DNA of 15,503 nucleotides from Micromonosporaceae bacterium. Its GTDB lineage: Bacteria; Actinomycetota; Actinomycetes; Mycobacteriales; Micromonosporaceae. Where the stretch lies: the NCBI GenBank assembly GCA_019689695.1, contig JADGHA010000047.1, positions 1 to 15,503 on the forward strand, read 5' to 3'. The position numbers and the translations under genes were made by a program. Every line of letters starts with the position of its first letter. Position 1 is the stretch's first letter. The notes under the pieces are model-generated. The model did no database searches. It was given only the letters and a program-made list of their open reading frames with translations, and was not told the DNA's origin. This document shows positions 1 to 6,408 of the stretch, in pieces.

Positions 1-147
1 GGCGATCGAGGTGCCGAGCTGCGATGCCACCGAGCCGAGACTCAGCGCGACGGCGAGCGCAACCAGCGAAGCGGGCAGCGCCTGCAGCGCCTTCGGCGAA
101 GAGGCAGCGGTTGGTCGTTGGCGTTCGTGTTGCTGGGCGCGAGGCAT
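1..147 (-). CDS. Probable membrane transporter, N-terminal fragment
   Basis: An open frame of 49 codons runs from an ATG at 147 to the left edge of the window without a stop, so this is the N-terminus of a longer gene. A purine-rich ribosome binding site (GGGGGA) lies about 6 nt before the ATG. The first ~20 residues are basic and polar (MPRAQQHERQRP), followed by a hydrophobic stretch at about residues 26-49 (LPASLVALAVALSLGSVASQ) that looks like a first membrane helix. Its divergent arrangement with a TetR regulator over a shared operator is the classic layout of a drug-efflux pump, so a major facilitator exporter is the best guess. The family cannot be confirmed from 49 residues, and another multi-pass permease is possible. 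Confidence 0.55.
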   Translation of the reverse strand, partial: MPRAQQHERQRPTAASSPKALQALPASLVALAVALSLGSVASQLGTSIA

Positions 148-168
148 GGCGTTCCCCCGGACAAGACT

Positions 169-187
169 AGACGGTTCAGTTCCATCA
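169..187. promoter_or_regulatory. Second, imperfect TetR operator copy
   Basis: This 19-bp segment (AGACGGTTCAGTTCCATCA) matches the perfect palindrome at 194-212 at 14 of 19 positions in the same register, starting 25 bp upstream. It abuts a possible -10 box for the leftward transporter gene (TAGTCT on the minus strand, 164-169), so a repressor bound here would block that promoter. The role as an operator is inferred. Confidence 0.5.
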
Positions 188-193
188 AACGAT

Positions 194-212
194 AGACGGA
201 ACCGTTCCGTCT
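194..212. promoter_or_regulatory. Perfect 19-bp palindromic operator for the TetR regulator
   Basis: AGACGGAAC-C-GTTCCGTCT is a perfect inverted repeat with 9-nt arms around one central base, in the 89-bp gap between the divergent transporter and tetR genes. Size and position are typical of an autoregulatory TetR-family operator. It lies just upstream of a candidate -10 box for tetR (TATGCT, 223-228), so binding would repress tetR itself. Confidence 0.75.
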
Positions 213-222
213 CGCAACGCGC

Positions 223-228
223 TATGCT
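223..228 (+). promoter_or_regulatory. Candidate -10 box of tetR, leaderless spacing
   Basis: TATGCT fits the actinobacterial -10 pattern TANNNT and ends 8 nt before the tetR ATG at 237, so transcription could start at or next to the start codon. There is no convincing -35 box, as is common in actinobacteria. A GAGG at 230-233 lies only 3 nt from the ATG, too close to act well as a ribosome binding site. Confidence 0.35.
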
Positions 229-236
229 CGAGGTCG

Positions 237-881
237 ATGGATGAGCAGCATGAGACCGGTACCGCGACCGGCAACCGCCGCTCGCCCGCGAAGCGTCGGG
301 CGATCCTCCGGGCGGCCACCGAGGCGTTCTTGAGCCAGGGCTACGCACGTACGAGCGTGGACGCGATAGCTGCTGCCGCCGGCGTGGGCAAGCAGACCGT
401 CTACGGGCACTTCGGCAACAAGGAGCGCCTGTTCTTGGCGGTCGTCGAGCAGGCCACCCGCGACGTCGGCATCGACCCCGAGGCGCCCACAGACGTGATC
501 ACCGCCAGCGGCGATCCGCACGCCGACCTCCAGACGGCGGGTGAACGCCTGCTACGGGCGATGACCGCGCCCGCGGTCTCGGCGCTGCACCGCCTGACGA
601 TCGCCGAAGTCACCCACCACCCCGAGCTCCAACGCCATTGGCGCGATACGTCCGCCGCACCCGCAGTCATCGAGGCGATCGCCGAATACCTGGCCGAACT
701 CGACCGCCACGGGGACTTCCAAGTGCCCGAACCGGCGCTGAGTGCGCGCCAGTTCGTGATGCTGCTCGGCGCCGAAGGACAAGTCCGCTCGCTGCACGGC
801 CTCCGCCCGCTCGACCCCTCCGAGATCCGTCAGGTCGCAGCAGAGACCGCCGACCTCATCCTGCGGGCCCACCGCCGGTGA
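237..881 (+). CDS. TetR-family transcriptional repressor
   Basis: A 214-aa protein with the TetR DNA-binding domain at about residues 17-65. The helix-turn-helix is clear: TSVDAIAAAAGVGKQTVYGHF at about residues 39-59 followed by NKERLF, matching the family pattern (T..IA..AGVS..T.Y.HF..K..L). The C-terminal half (about 85-210) is helical and resembles the AefR-like ligand-binding domain; the ligand cannot be told. It is divergent from the transporter gene at 1-147, and the gap holds a perfect 19-bp palindrome plus a degenerate copy, so it probably represses both itself and the transporter, released by a small-molecule inducer. The ATG at 237 was chosen because it gives the usual ~15-residue tail before the HTH domain. 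It ends 31 bp from the convergent DUF255 gene, with no clear terminator between. Confidence 0.9.
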   Translation: MDEQHETGTATGNRRSPAKRRAILRAATEAFLSQGYARTSVDAIAAAAGVGKQTVYGHFGNKERLFLAVVEQATRDVGIDPEAPTDVITASGDPHADLQTAGERLLRAMTAPAVSALHRLTIAEVTHHPELQRHWRDTSAAPAVIEAIAEYLAELDRHGDFQVPEPALSARQFVMLLGAEGQVRSLHGLRPLDPSEIRQVAAETADLILRAHRR

Positions 882-912
882 TCTCGGCGCATCCAGCCAG
901 CCGGCGCCCGGG

Positions 913-2940
913 CTACCGGCGGCCGAGCTTCGCGGCCAGCTCGTCCGGGGTGGACACCGGCCGGTCGCAGACGAAGCCCCGGCACACGTACGCGGTCGGG
1001 CCGCCGTCGAGCAGCGGCCGGCCGGCGAGCAGCGGCACCCCCGGCTGGTCCGGCGCTCCGGCGACCACCACCGCGCCGGGCGGGGCGAGCCGCCACGCGG
1101 TGCGCACCAGCTCGTCGCCCGGATCGGTCGTCGCCACGGCAATCTCGTACGGACCGGCCAGCTGCGCCTCCCCCACCGCGCACGCGTACCCGGTGAACCG
1201 GGCGTGCCGCACCATGATCGACGCGACTGTGGCCAACGCCGCCTCCGCGGCCTCCCGGTGCGAGCTGGAGCCGGCCAGGGCCGCGTACGTGGTCAGCGCG
1301 GCGGCCATCGCGGAGAGGCCGGACGGGGTGGCGTTGTCGGTCGGATCGGCCGGGCGGACGACCAGCCGCTCGGCGTCGTCGGCCGTGTCGAAGAACCCGC
1401 CGTTGCCGTCGCCGAACCGCTCGATCGCGGTGTCCAGCAGCCGGCCGGCGAGCTCCAGCCACCGCCCGTCGCCGCTGAGCTGGTGCACCGCGCAGAACGC
1501 CTCGGCCACGCACCCGTAGTCGTCGAGTACGCCCGCCGGCTGGCCGACCACCCCGCCGCGGGACACCCGGCGCAGCCGGTCGCCGACGAGGTGCCGGTCC
1601 GCCAGTACGCCGGCGGCCGCCACCGCCGCGGCGGCCGACTCCGGCGCCGGCCGCACCGCCGCGTGCTCCGCCAGCGCCGTCACGGCCAGGCCGTTCCAGG
1701 CCGCCACCACCTTGTCGTCACGAGCCGGCTGCGGCCGCCTGTTCCTGGCCGCGAGCAGCGCTTCGCGTACCCGCCGCCACCGGTCCACGACGGCCGCTCC
1801 CCCGCCCGCCTCCGCCTCCGGCCCGGGCTGGTCCAGGCCGTCGACGTCCCGGGCCAGGCGCAGCACGCTCGCGCCGTGCTCGAAGTTGCCCTGTTCGGAC
1901 ACTGCGAACAGGTCGGCCGCCCAGGCGCCGTCGGCCTCGCCGAGCGCCTCGCGCAGCTGCCCCGGCGTCCAGACGTAGGTGGCGCCCTCGACACCCTCGG
2001 TGTCCGCGTCCAGCGCCGAGACGAACCCGCCCTCCTTCGTGGACATGTCCCGCACCAGGAACGCGGCCACCTCGTCGGCGATCCGGCCGGCCAGCCGGTC
2101 GCCGGTCAGCCGCCACAGGTACGTGTAGACGCGCAGCAGGAGCGCGTTGTCGTAGAGCATCTTCTCGAAGTGCGGCACCGTCCAGGTGGCGTCCACCGAG
2201 TACCGGGCGAAACCGCCGGCAAGCTGGTCGTAGATGCCCCCGCGGGCCATCGCCTCCGCGGTGTGCCGGACTATCTCCAGCGACTGCGGCGAGCCGGTGC
2301 GCTCGTAATGGCGCAGCAGGAACAGCATGTTCATGTGCGGGGGGAACTTCGGCTCTCCGCCGAACCCGCCGTGCGCGGGGTCGTACTCCCGGGCCAGCTG
2401 CTGCGCGGCGCCGTCGAGCAGCTCCGCGGTGACCGGCCGGGTCGCCCGCTCGCCGGCCGCGGCCCGCCCGAGCGCCTGCGCCAGCGTCCTGCCCTGCTGC
2501 ACCACGGCCTCGCGCTGCTCCTGCCAGGTCTTCGCGACGGCGCGCAGCAGGCGGACGAAGTTGGCCCGCGGGAAGTACGTGCCGCAGTAGAACGGCTCGC
2601 CGTCGGGGGTGGCGAAGACGGTCATCGGCCAGCCACCCTGCCCGGTCATCGCCTGGGTGGCGGTCATGTAGACCGCGTCCACGTCGGGCCGCTCCTCGCG
2701 GTCCACCTTGATCGGCACGAACTGCTCGTTGATGAGCCGAGCGACCATCTCGTTCTCGAACGACTCGTGGGCCATCACGTGGCACCAGTGGCAGGAGGCG
2801 TACCCCACGGAGATCAGTACCGGCACGTCCCGCCGGCGGGCCTCGGCCAGTGCCTCCTCGCCCCACTCCCACCAGTCCACCGGGTTGGTCGCGTGCTGCA
2901 GCAGGTAGGGCGACAGCGCCTTGGCGAGCCTGTTCGGCAT
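913..2940 (-). CDS. Thioredoxin-fold DUF255 protein (YyaL / SPATA20 family)
   Basis: A 675-aa protein, full length for this widespread family. Residues 1-~165 form a thioredoxin-like domain opening with the family signature NRLAKALSPYLLQHATNPVDW, then a CHWC motif (C50, C53) in SVGYASCHWCHVM, and a GGWP segment with the likely cis-proline (P105). The remainder is an alpha/alpha-barrel domain like N-acylglucosamine 2-epimerases and glycosidases, with family motifs HFEKMLYDNALLL, KVVAAWNGLA and DNATPSG. The biochemical activity is not established; a redox or sugar-modifying role is inferred from the folds. The protein looks cytosolic, with no signal peptide. The start is fixed by the conserved N-terminus; GGGGAG directly abuts the ATG. 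It corresponds to what I recall as Rv1084 of M. tuberculosis, also downstream of mca. The GGDEF-EAL gene lies 177 bp upstream on the same strand. Confidence 0.9.
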   Translation of the reverse strand: MPNRLAKALSPYLLQHATNPVDWWEWGEEALAEARRRDVPVLISVGYASCHWCHVMAHESFENEMVARLINEQFVPIKVDREERPDVDAVYMTATQAMTGQGGWPMTVFATPDGEPFYCGTYFPRANFVRLLRAVAKTWQEQREAVVQQGRTLAQALGRAAAGERATRPVTAELLDGAAQQLAREYDPAHGGFGGEPKFPPHMNMLFLLRHYERTGSPQSLEIVRHTAEAMARGGIYDQLAGGFARYSVDATWTVPHFEKMLYDNALLLRVYTYLWRLTGDRLAGRIADEVAAFLVRDMSTKEGGFVSALDADTEGVEGATYVWTPGQLREALGEADGAWAADLFAVSEQGNFEHGASVLRLARDVDGLDQPGPEAEAGGGAAVVDRWRRVREALLAARNRRPQPARDDKVVAAWNGLAVTALAEHAAVRPAPESAAAAVAAAGVLADRHLVGDRLRRVSRGGVVGQPAGVLDDYGCVAEAFCAVHQLSGDGRWLELAGRLLDTAIERFGDGNGGFFDTADDAERLVVRPADPTDNATPSGLSAMAAALTTYAALAGSSSHREAAEAALATVASIMVRHARFTGYACAVGEAQLAGPYEIAVATTDPGDELVRTAWRLAPPGAVVVAGAPDQPGVPLLAGRPLLDGGPTAYVCRGFVCDRPVSTPDELAAKLGRR

Positions 2941-2946
2941 CTCCCC

Positions 2947-2952
2947 AGCCTA
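2947..2952 (-). promoter_or_regulatory. Candidate -10 box of the DUF255 gene
   Basis: On the minus strand TAGGCT ends 6 nt before the ATG at 2940, which would place the transcription start at the start codon (leaderless). The only ribosome-binding-like sequence, GGGGAG, touches the ATG and so is badly spaced, in keeping with leaderless expression. No clear -35 box was seen. Confidence 0.35.
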
Positions 2953-3030
2953 GACGCCTCCGGCGGGGCACACGGCCGGCCACCGCACAGCCCAGCCCGG
3001 CGGGCCGTACCCGGCCCGGGGTGGACGGCT

Positions 3031-3117
3031 TCAGGAGGCACCGCCCAGGGCCGGCGGTGTCAGGCGGCACCGCCCAGGGCCGGCGGTGTCAGGAGGCACC
3101 GGCCGGGGCCGGCGGCG
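3031..3117. repeat. 29-bp tandem repeat, three copies, after the GGDEF-EAL stop
   Basis: Three head-to-tail units of exactly 29 bp start at 3031, 3060 and 3089. The first two differ at one position and the third is more diverged. A fourth partial match (TCAGGAGGCGCC, 3118-3129) is the end of the GGDEF-EAL coding sequence. Every unit begins with TCA, which is TGA on the minus strand, so the array carries the stop codon forward; because 29 is not a multiple of 3, the successive TGAs fall in different frames. Units 1 and 2 contain a perfect hairpin, CACCGCC-CAGGGCC-GGCGGTG; unit 3 has CCGGCC-GG-GGCCGG. The array may act as a terminator without a U-tract. The rest of the gap (2941-3030) shows only the candidate -10 box of the downstream gene. 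Confidence 0.85.
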
Positions 3118-5766
3118 TCAGGAGGCGCCGTCCGCGCGGAACCGCACGACCTTGCCCTGCGCGTCGTTGGCCTGCGCATTGGCGGCGAGCGAGCGGAGCA
3201 CACCGACCACGTGCTCGGCCGGCATCGGCTTGAAGAAGTGGAACCCCTGCGCGGCGGTGCACCCCAGGGCGGTCAGCGCCGCCCGCTGGTCGGCCGTCTC
3301 CACGCCCTCCGCGACCACCCGCAGCCCCAGCTCCCGGGCCAGGTCCACGGTGGTACGGACGATCGCCGCCGCCTCCGGCGAGTCCGCCATGGTGCGGACG
3401 AACCGCCGGTCCACCTTCACCTCGTCGACGCTGATCCGGGTCAGGAACGTCAGCGAGGAGTACCCCGTGCCGAAGTCGTCGACGGAGAGGCCGACGCCCA
3501 GCGCCCGCAGCTCGGCGAGCACCTGGTCGACCACCTCGAGCTCGCTCATCACCACCGTCTCGGTGATCTCCACGATCAGCCGGTGCGGTGGCAGCCGGTG
3601 CTCGTGCAGCAGTGCGGCCACGTCGGTCGGCAGCTGGGGGTCGAGCAGGTTGCGCGCGGAGAGGTTCACCGCCACCGGCACGTCCAGGCCGTGCCTGGCC
3701 CACTCCGCCGCCGCGGTCAGCGCCTTGTCGATCACGTACCGGGTGAACTGGCTGAGCAGCTCGCTGTTCTCCACCGCCCGGACGAAGTCGGCCGGCCCGA
3801 GCTGGCCGCGCCGCGGGTGCTTCCACCGGATCAGCGCCTCCACCCCGGTGGGGGCGCCGGTGGCCAGGTCCACGGCCGGCTGCAGCGCGAGGACCAGCTG
3901 GTCCTCGGCGGCGAGCGCCTCGCGCAGCTCGGCGAGCAGCGCCAGCCGGTCGGTGCTGCCCGCGTCGTGGGCGCCGTCGTACCAGGCGATCGGGGCACCA
4001 CCCTTCTTGGCCTGGTACATCGCGATGTCCGCCCGGCGGAGCAGCTCGTTCACGTCGGCTTCGCGGGCCGGCGCCACCACCACCCCGACGGAAGCCTCCA
4101 CGGACAGCCGTACGCCCGCCACCTCGGTCGGCTCGGCCAGCGCCTCGGTCAGCTCCCGGGCCCGCCGGAGCGCGTACCGCAGGGATGCCGGCCGGTCCTG
4201 CCGGGGCGCGTCCCCGCCCGCCTTCGCGCCCCGCCCGGCGGTGTCCTCGGCGACGGTGACCGGCAGTGAGGTGATCAGCAGCCCGAACTCGTCGCCGCCC
4301 AGCCGGGCCAGCAGCTCGCCGGGGCGGGCCCGCTCGCCGAGGCGGCCGGCCGCGATACGCAGCAACGCGTCGCCCGCGGCGTGCCCGAGGGTGTCGTTGA
4401 CGTCCTTGAAGTGGTCGATGTCCAGCAGCAACAGGGCCGCCGGGGCCTCCCAGTCCAGCATGCGCAGCGCACCGTCGCCCTTGGCCAGCAGCGCGGACCG
4501 GTTGACCAGGCCGGTGAGAGGGTCGTGCATCGCCTCGTGCAGCCGGCGCGCGGCGACCACGCTCAGCTCGTGGTGGGTGGCCGCGTCGTGCAGCGCAGCG
4601 GCGAGGGCGTCGCTGAACGCCGACAGGGCCATCTCTTCCTGCGGTTGCAGGGCACCCGGGCGGGCGAAGCTCAACCGCAGGTCGCCGACCTGCACCCCGC
4701 CGACCACCAGGGCACGGCTGGCCGACCGGTCCAGGTCGCGCGGCCCGCCGGCTTCCGGAGCGGCGGTCGACTCGACCAGCCCGCCGGACCGGTCCGCGCT
4801 GTAGAGGTGCCGGGAGCCGTCCGGACGCAGCACCTCGACCTCGACCCGCTGCGGGGCGAACAGCAGGTTCGCGCCCTCGATGCCGGCCGCCGCCACGCCA
4901 CGCTCGTCCAGCTGGTTGAGCGCCCGGGTGACCGAGGCGAAGGCCTGCCAGGTGCGCCGCTCCGCGCTGACCCGCAACCGGTCGGCGTACGTCTGCTGCA
5001 GCAGCCACATCGCCGGCGGCAGCAGGACCAGCCACCACGGGTCGACCCGCACCAGCCCGACGATGACGAGGCTGACCACCACGTTGCCGACGAACATCAG
5101 CGTCTTGGTGCGCACGCTGTGCAGGAACGTGCCGGCGAACGGCAGCCGGTACCGCACCAGCGCGGTCAGCGCGGTCAGCGCCAGGGTGCCCACGATGTAG
5201 ACCAGCGCGCCCAGCGCCAGGGTGCAGGCGAGGGCGGGCGACAACGCCGCGTCGTACGGATCCGCGAGGGCGGCGACCACCGCGGCCGCGGCCGCCGCGC
5301 CGACGCACAGCAGCGCGGCGATGTGCACCAGCGCGTACGGCGGGACCACGCCGACCCCGTCGCTGAAGGCCGAGTACAGCAGCCTTCCGACGAGGGCGCC
5401 GGCGAAGACCGCGGCCGGCAGCCACCCGGGCGGCACCAGGTAGAGGCAGACCACGACCGCCGCCTCACCCCAGGCGATGCCGACGACGCTCGGGCCGACC
5501 CGGAAGCGCAGCTGCATGACCTGGGCCAGCAGGACGGCGGTGACCGCGGCCCCGAACCGGGCCGGTGTGGGGTCCGGCGCGCCGGCGCGGACCCCGGCCG
5601 GCAGCAGCAGCCCGGCCACCGAGAGGGCCAGCGCGGCGAGCAGGACCACACAGACCATGACGCGGTCGGCCGGGTGCGCGTCACGCAGGCCGAGCAGGGC
5701 CGGGCCCCGGCGGCCGCCCGGCCGCGGGCCGCCGACCGCGCCTTCCTGGTCGCCGCGATCGCTCAT
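3118..5766 (-). CDS. Membrane-bound GGDEF-EAL cyclic di-GMP cyclase/phosphodiesterase
   Basis: An 882-aa protein that makes and/or breaks the second messenger c-di-GMP. Residues ~35-260 hold about seven hydrophobic helices, so it sits in the membrane. Residues ~270-390 form a GAF-like linker region without a clear signature. The GGDEF domain (about 410-595) keeps LLLLDIDHFKDVND and the intact motif GGDEF at 490-494. The inhibitory site five residues earlier is RPGE (481-484), RxxE instead of the usual RxxD. An Ala/Gly/Arg-rich insertion follows at about 503-535. The EAL domain (about 605-860) keeps the metal and catalytic residues: E643 (EAL), N706 (NLSARN), E733, DD 763-764, K784 and E820. 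Both halves therefore look active. The ATG at 5766 has no ribosome binding site of its own but overlaps the stop of a leader ORF. Mycobacterial mca loci, as I recall, lack this gene. Confidence 0.93.
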   Translation of the reverse strand: MSDRGDQEGAVGGPRPGGRRGPALLGLRDAHPADRVMVCVVLLAALALSVAGLLLPAGVRAGAPDPTPARFGAAVTAVLLAQVMQLRFRVGPSVVGIAWGEAAVVVCLYLVPPGWLPAAVFAGALVGRLLYSAFSDGVGVVPPYALVHIAALLCVGAAAAAAVVAALADPYDAALSPALACTLALGALVYIVGTLALTALTALVRYRLPFAGTFLHSVRTKTLMFVGNVVVSLVIVGLVRVDPWWLVLLPPAMWLLQQTYADRLRVSAERRTWQAFASVTRALNQLDERGVAAAGIEGANLLFAPQRVEVEVLRPDGSRHLYSADRSGGLVESTAAPEAGGPRDLDRSASRALVVGGVQVGDLRLSFARPGALQPQEEMALSAFSDALAAALHDAATHHELSVVAARRLHEAMHDPLTGLVNRSALLAKGDGALRMLDWEAPAALLLLDIDHFKDVNDTLGHAAGDALLRIAAGRLGERARPGELLARLGGDEFGLLITSLPVTVAEDTAGRGAKAGGDAPRQDRPASLRYALRRARELTEALAEPTEVAGVRLSVEASVGVVVAPAREADVNELLRRADIAMYQAKKGGAPIAWYDGAHDAGSTDRLALLAELREALAAEDQLVLALQPAVDLATGAPTGVEALIRWKHPRRGQLGPADFVRAVENSELLSQFTRYVIDKALTAAAEWARHGLDVPVAVNLSARNLLDPQLPTDVAALLHEHRLPPHRLIVEITETVVMSELEVVDQVLAELRALGVGLSVDDFGTGYSSLTFLTRISVDEVKVDRRFVRTMADSPEAAAIVRTTVDLARELGLRVVAEGVETADQRAALTALGCTAAQGFHFFKPMPAEHVVGVLRSLAANAQANDAQGKVVRFRADGAS

Positions 5767-5828
5767 CGGCGGCGCCGGATGGTGAGACAGCGGACCGGGT
5801 ACGGGTCGGGTGAGGTGCCGGACCGCAT
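5763..5828 (-). CDS. 21-codon leader ORF overlapping the GGDEF-EAL start
   Basis: A short frame starts at an ATG (5828) preceded by a strong purine-rich ribosome binding site (GGAAGGGG then TGGAG, 5832-5844 on the minus strand) and reads MRSGTSPDPYPVRCLTIRRR followed by one more Arg and TGA. The TGA overlaps the ATG of the GGDEF-EAL gene (ATGA). The downstream gene lacks its own ribosome binding site, and no in-frame start was found just upstream of 5766. Translational coupling through this leader is the simplest reading. The four consecutive Arg codons (CGG CGC CGC CGA) immediately before the stop could slow ribosomes and tune coupling. The peptide resembles nothing I know. It could be a regulatory leader or simply a translational entry site. 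Confidence 0.6.
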   Translation of the reverse strand: MRSGTSPDPYPVRCLTIRRRR

Positions 5829-6049
5829 CGACTCCACCCCTTCCCGTACGGCTCGGGGTCGTCTACAAAGCCCCCGGCGGGAAGGCTAAGCCAAACCGGT
5901 AATCGAGCAACAGGGGTCGCTGGGCCGGTTTAGCCGAATAGTGGTGCACTTTCACATTTTTTTGGTCAGACACGCCGGGACGTGGGAGCGGTACCACGCC
6001 AATCGTCTACAGTGCACCGGCCGGCTTGCGCGGTGAGCGGACCGGCGGA
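5767..6049. promoter_or_regulatory. Control region upstream of the GGDEF-EAL gene
   Basis: A 283-bp gap between two minus-strand genes, with the leader ORF at its left end. Within it are an interrupted inverted repeat (5884-5935) and an AT-rich patch with seven T's in a row (5957-5963), unusual for this genome. Reading the minus strand, the octamer GTAGACGA occurs twice (near 5859-5866 and 6003-6010), each preceded by a T-containing context, and could mark -10 regions. No known riboswitch consensus, including the c-di-GMP classes, could be matched by eye. The promoter of the GGDEF-EAL gene is very likely here, but I cannot place it firmly. Confidence 0.4.
5884..5935. repeat. Interrupted inverted repeat upstream of the GGDEF-EAL gene
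   Basis: The left arm is GGCTAAGCCAAACCGG (5884-5899) and the right arm CCGGTTTAGCC (5925-5935). The right arm pairs with the left as GGCTAA plus AACCGG once the 4-5 nt in the middle of the left arm are looped out. About 25 nt separate the arms. It lies 118 bp or more from the GGDEF-EAL start. It could be an RNA stem or a protein site; its function is unknown. Confidence 0.45.
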
Positions 6050-6352
6050 CTAGGCGCGGGGCGTGCCGCTGCGGTCCTGGCCGGTCCCCTCCTGGCCGGA
6101 GTGGCCCTCGCCGGCACCCTCCCGGCCCGAGTCGCTCTGGCCAGTGCTCTCCGCGCCGGGCCCGTCCGGCCGTGATCCGCCCTGCGCCGGGAACTGGTCG
6201 GGCAGCCGGCGTAGCCGGGCGTTCATGTTTCGGATCAGGAGCACGGTGGCGATGGCCAGCAGCACGACGAAGAGCAGCGCCATCGGCCCGGCCAGCCCGC
6301 CGGACCGGGTGTCGCCGAAGTTGTTCACCGCGAACACGGCGCCGCCTGTCAC
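6050..6352 (-). CDS. Small single-pass membrane protein downstream of mca
   Basis: A 100-aa protein of unknown function. One hydrophobic helix spans about residues 20-41 (GLAGPMALLFVVLLAIATVL), followed by a basic patch (RNMNARLRRLP), which suggests the C-terminus is in the cytosol. Residues ~55-100 form a low-complexity tail rich in Gly, Ser, Glu and Gln, with repeated G-Q/S-G spacing. The start is GTG at 6352, with AGGG 7 nt upstream. It follows mca after a 56-bp gap on the same strand, so the two are probably co-transcribed. A small membrane protein at this place is what I recall for Rv1083 after Rv1082 (mca) in M. tuberculosis. The positional conservation suggests a partner role for Mca or the DUF255 protein, but no function is known. 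Confidence 0.75.
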   Translation of the reverse strand: MTGGAVFAVNNFGDTRSGGLAGPMALLFVVLLAIATVLLIRNMNARLRRLPDQFPAQGGSRPDGPGAESTGQSDSGREGAGEGHSGQEGTGQDRSGTPRA

Positions 6353-6408
6353 GCCACCACCCTACTCCGGCGGGGCCGGCCGTCCCCGCCTGCCGTCGCG
6401 CCGCCCGG

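Noticed and set aside
1204..4269. A 1021-codon plus-strand open frame
   Set aside because: It is antisense to the DUF255 and GGDEF-EAL genes, has low-complexity Arg/Gly/Pro/His-rich sequence, and arises from GC-rich codon bias. The minus-strand genes have clear catalytic motifs.
5941..5963. An intrinsic terminator on the plus strand (weak hairpin followed by T7)
   Set aside because: The stem is only about four pairs including a wobble, and no plus-strand gene lies upstream.
5767..6049. A c-di-GMP or c-di-AMP riboswitch in front of the GGDEF-EAL gene
   Set aside because: I looked on both strands for the conserved core sequences of these classes and could not find them.
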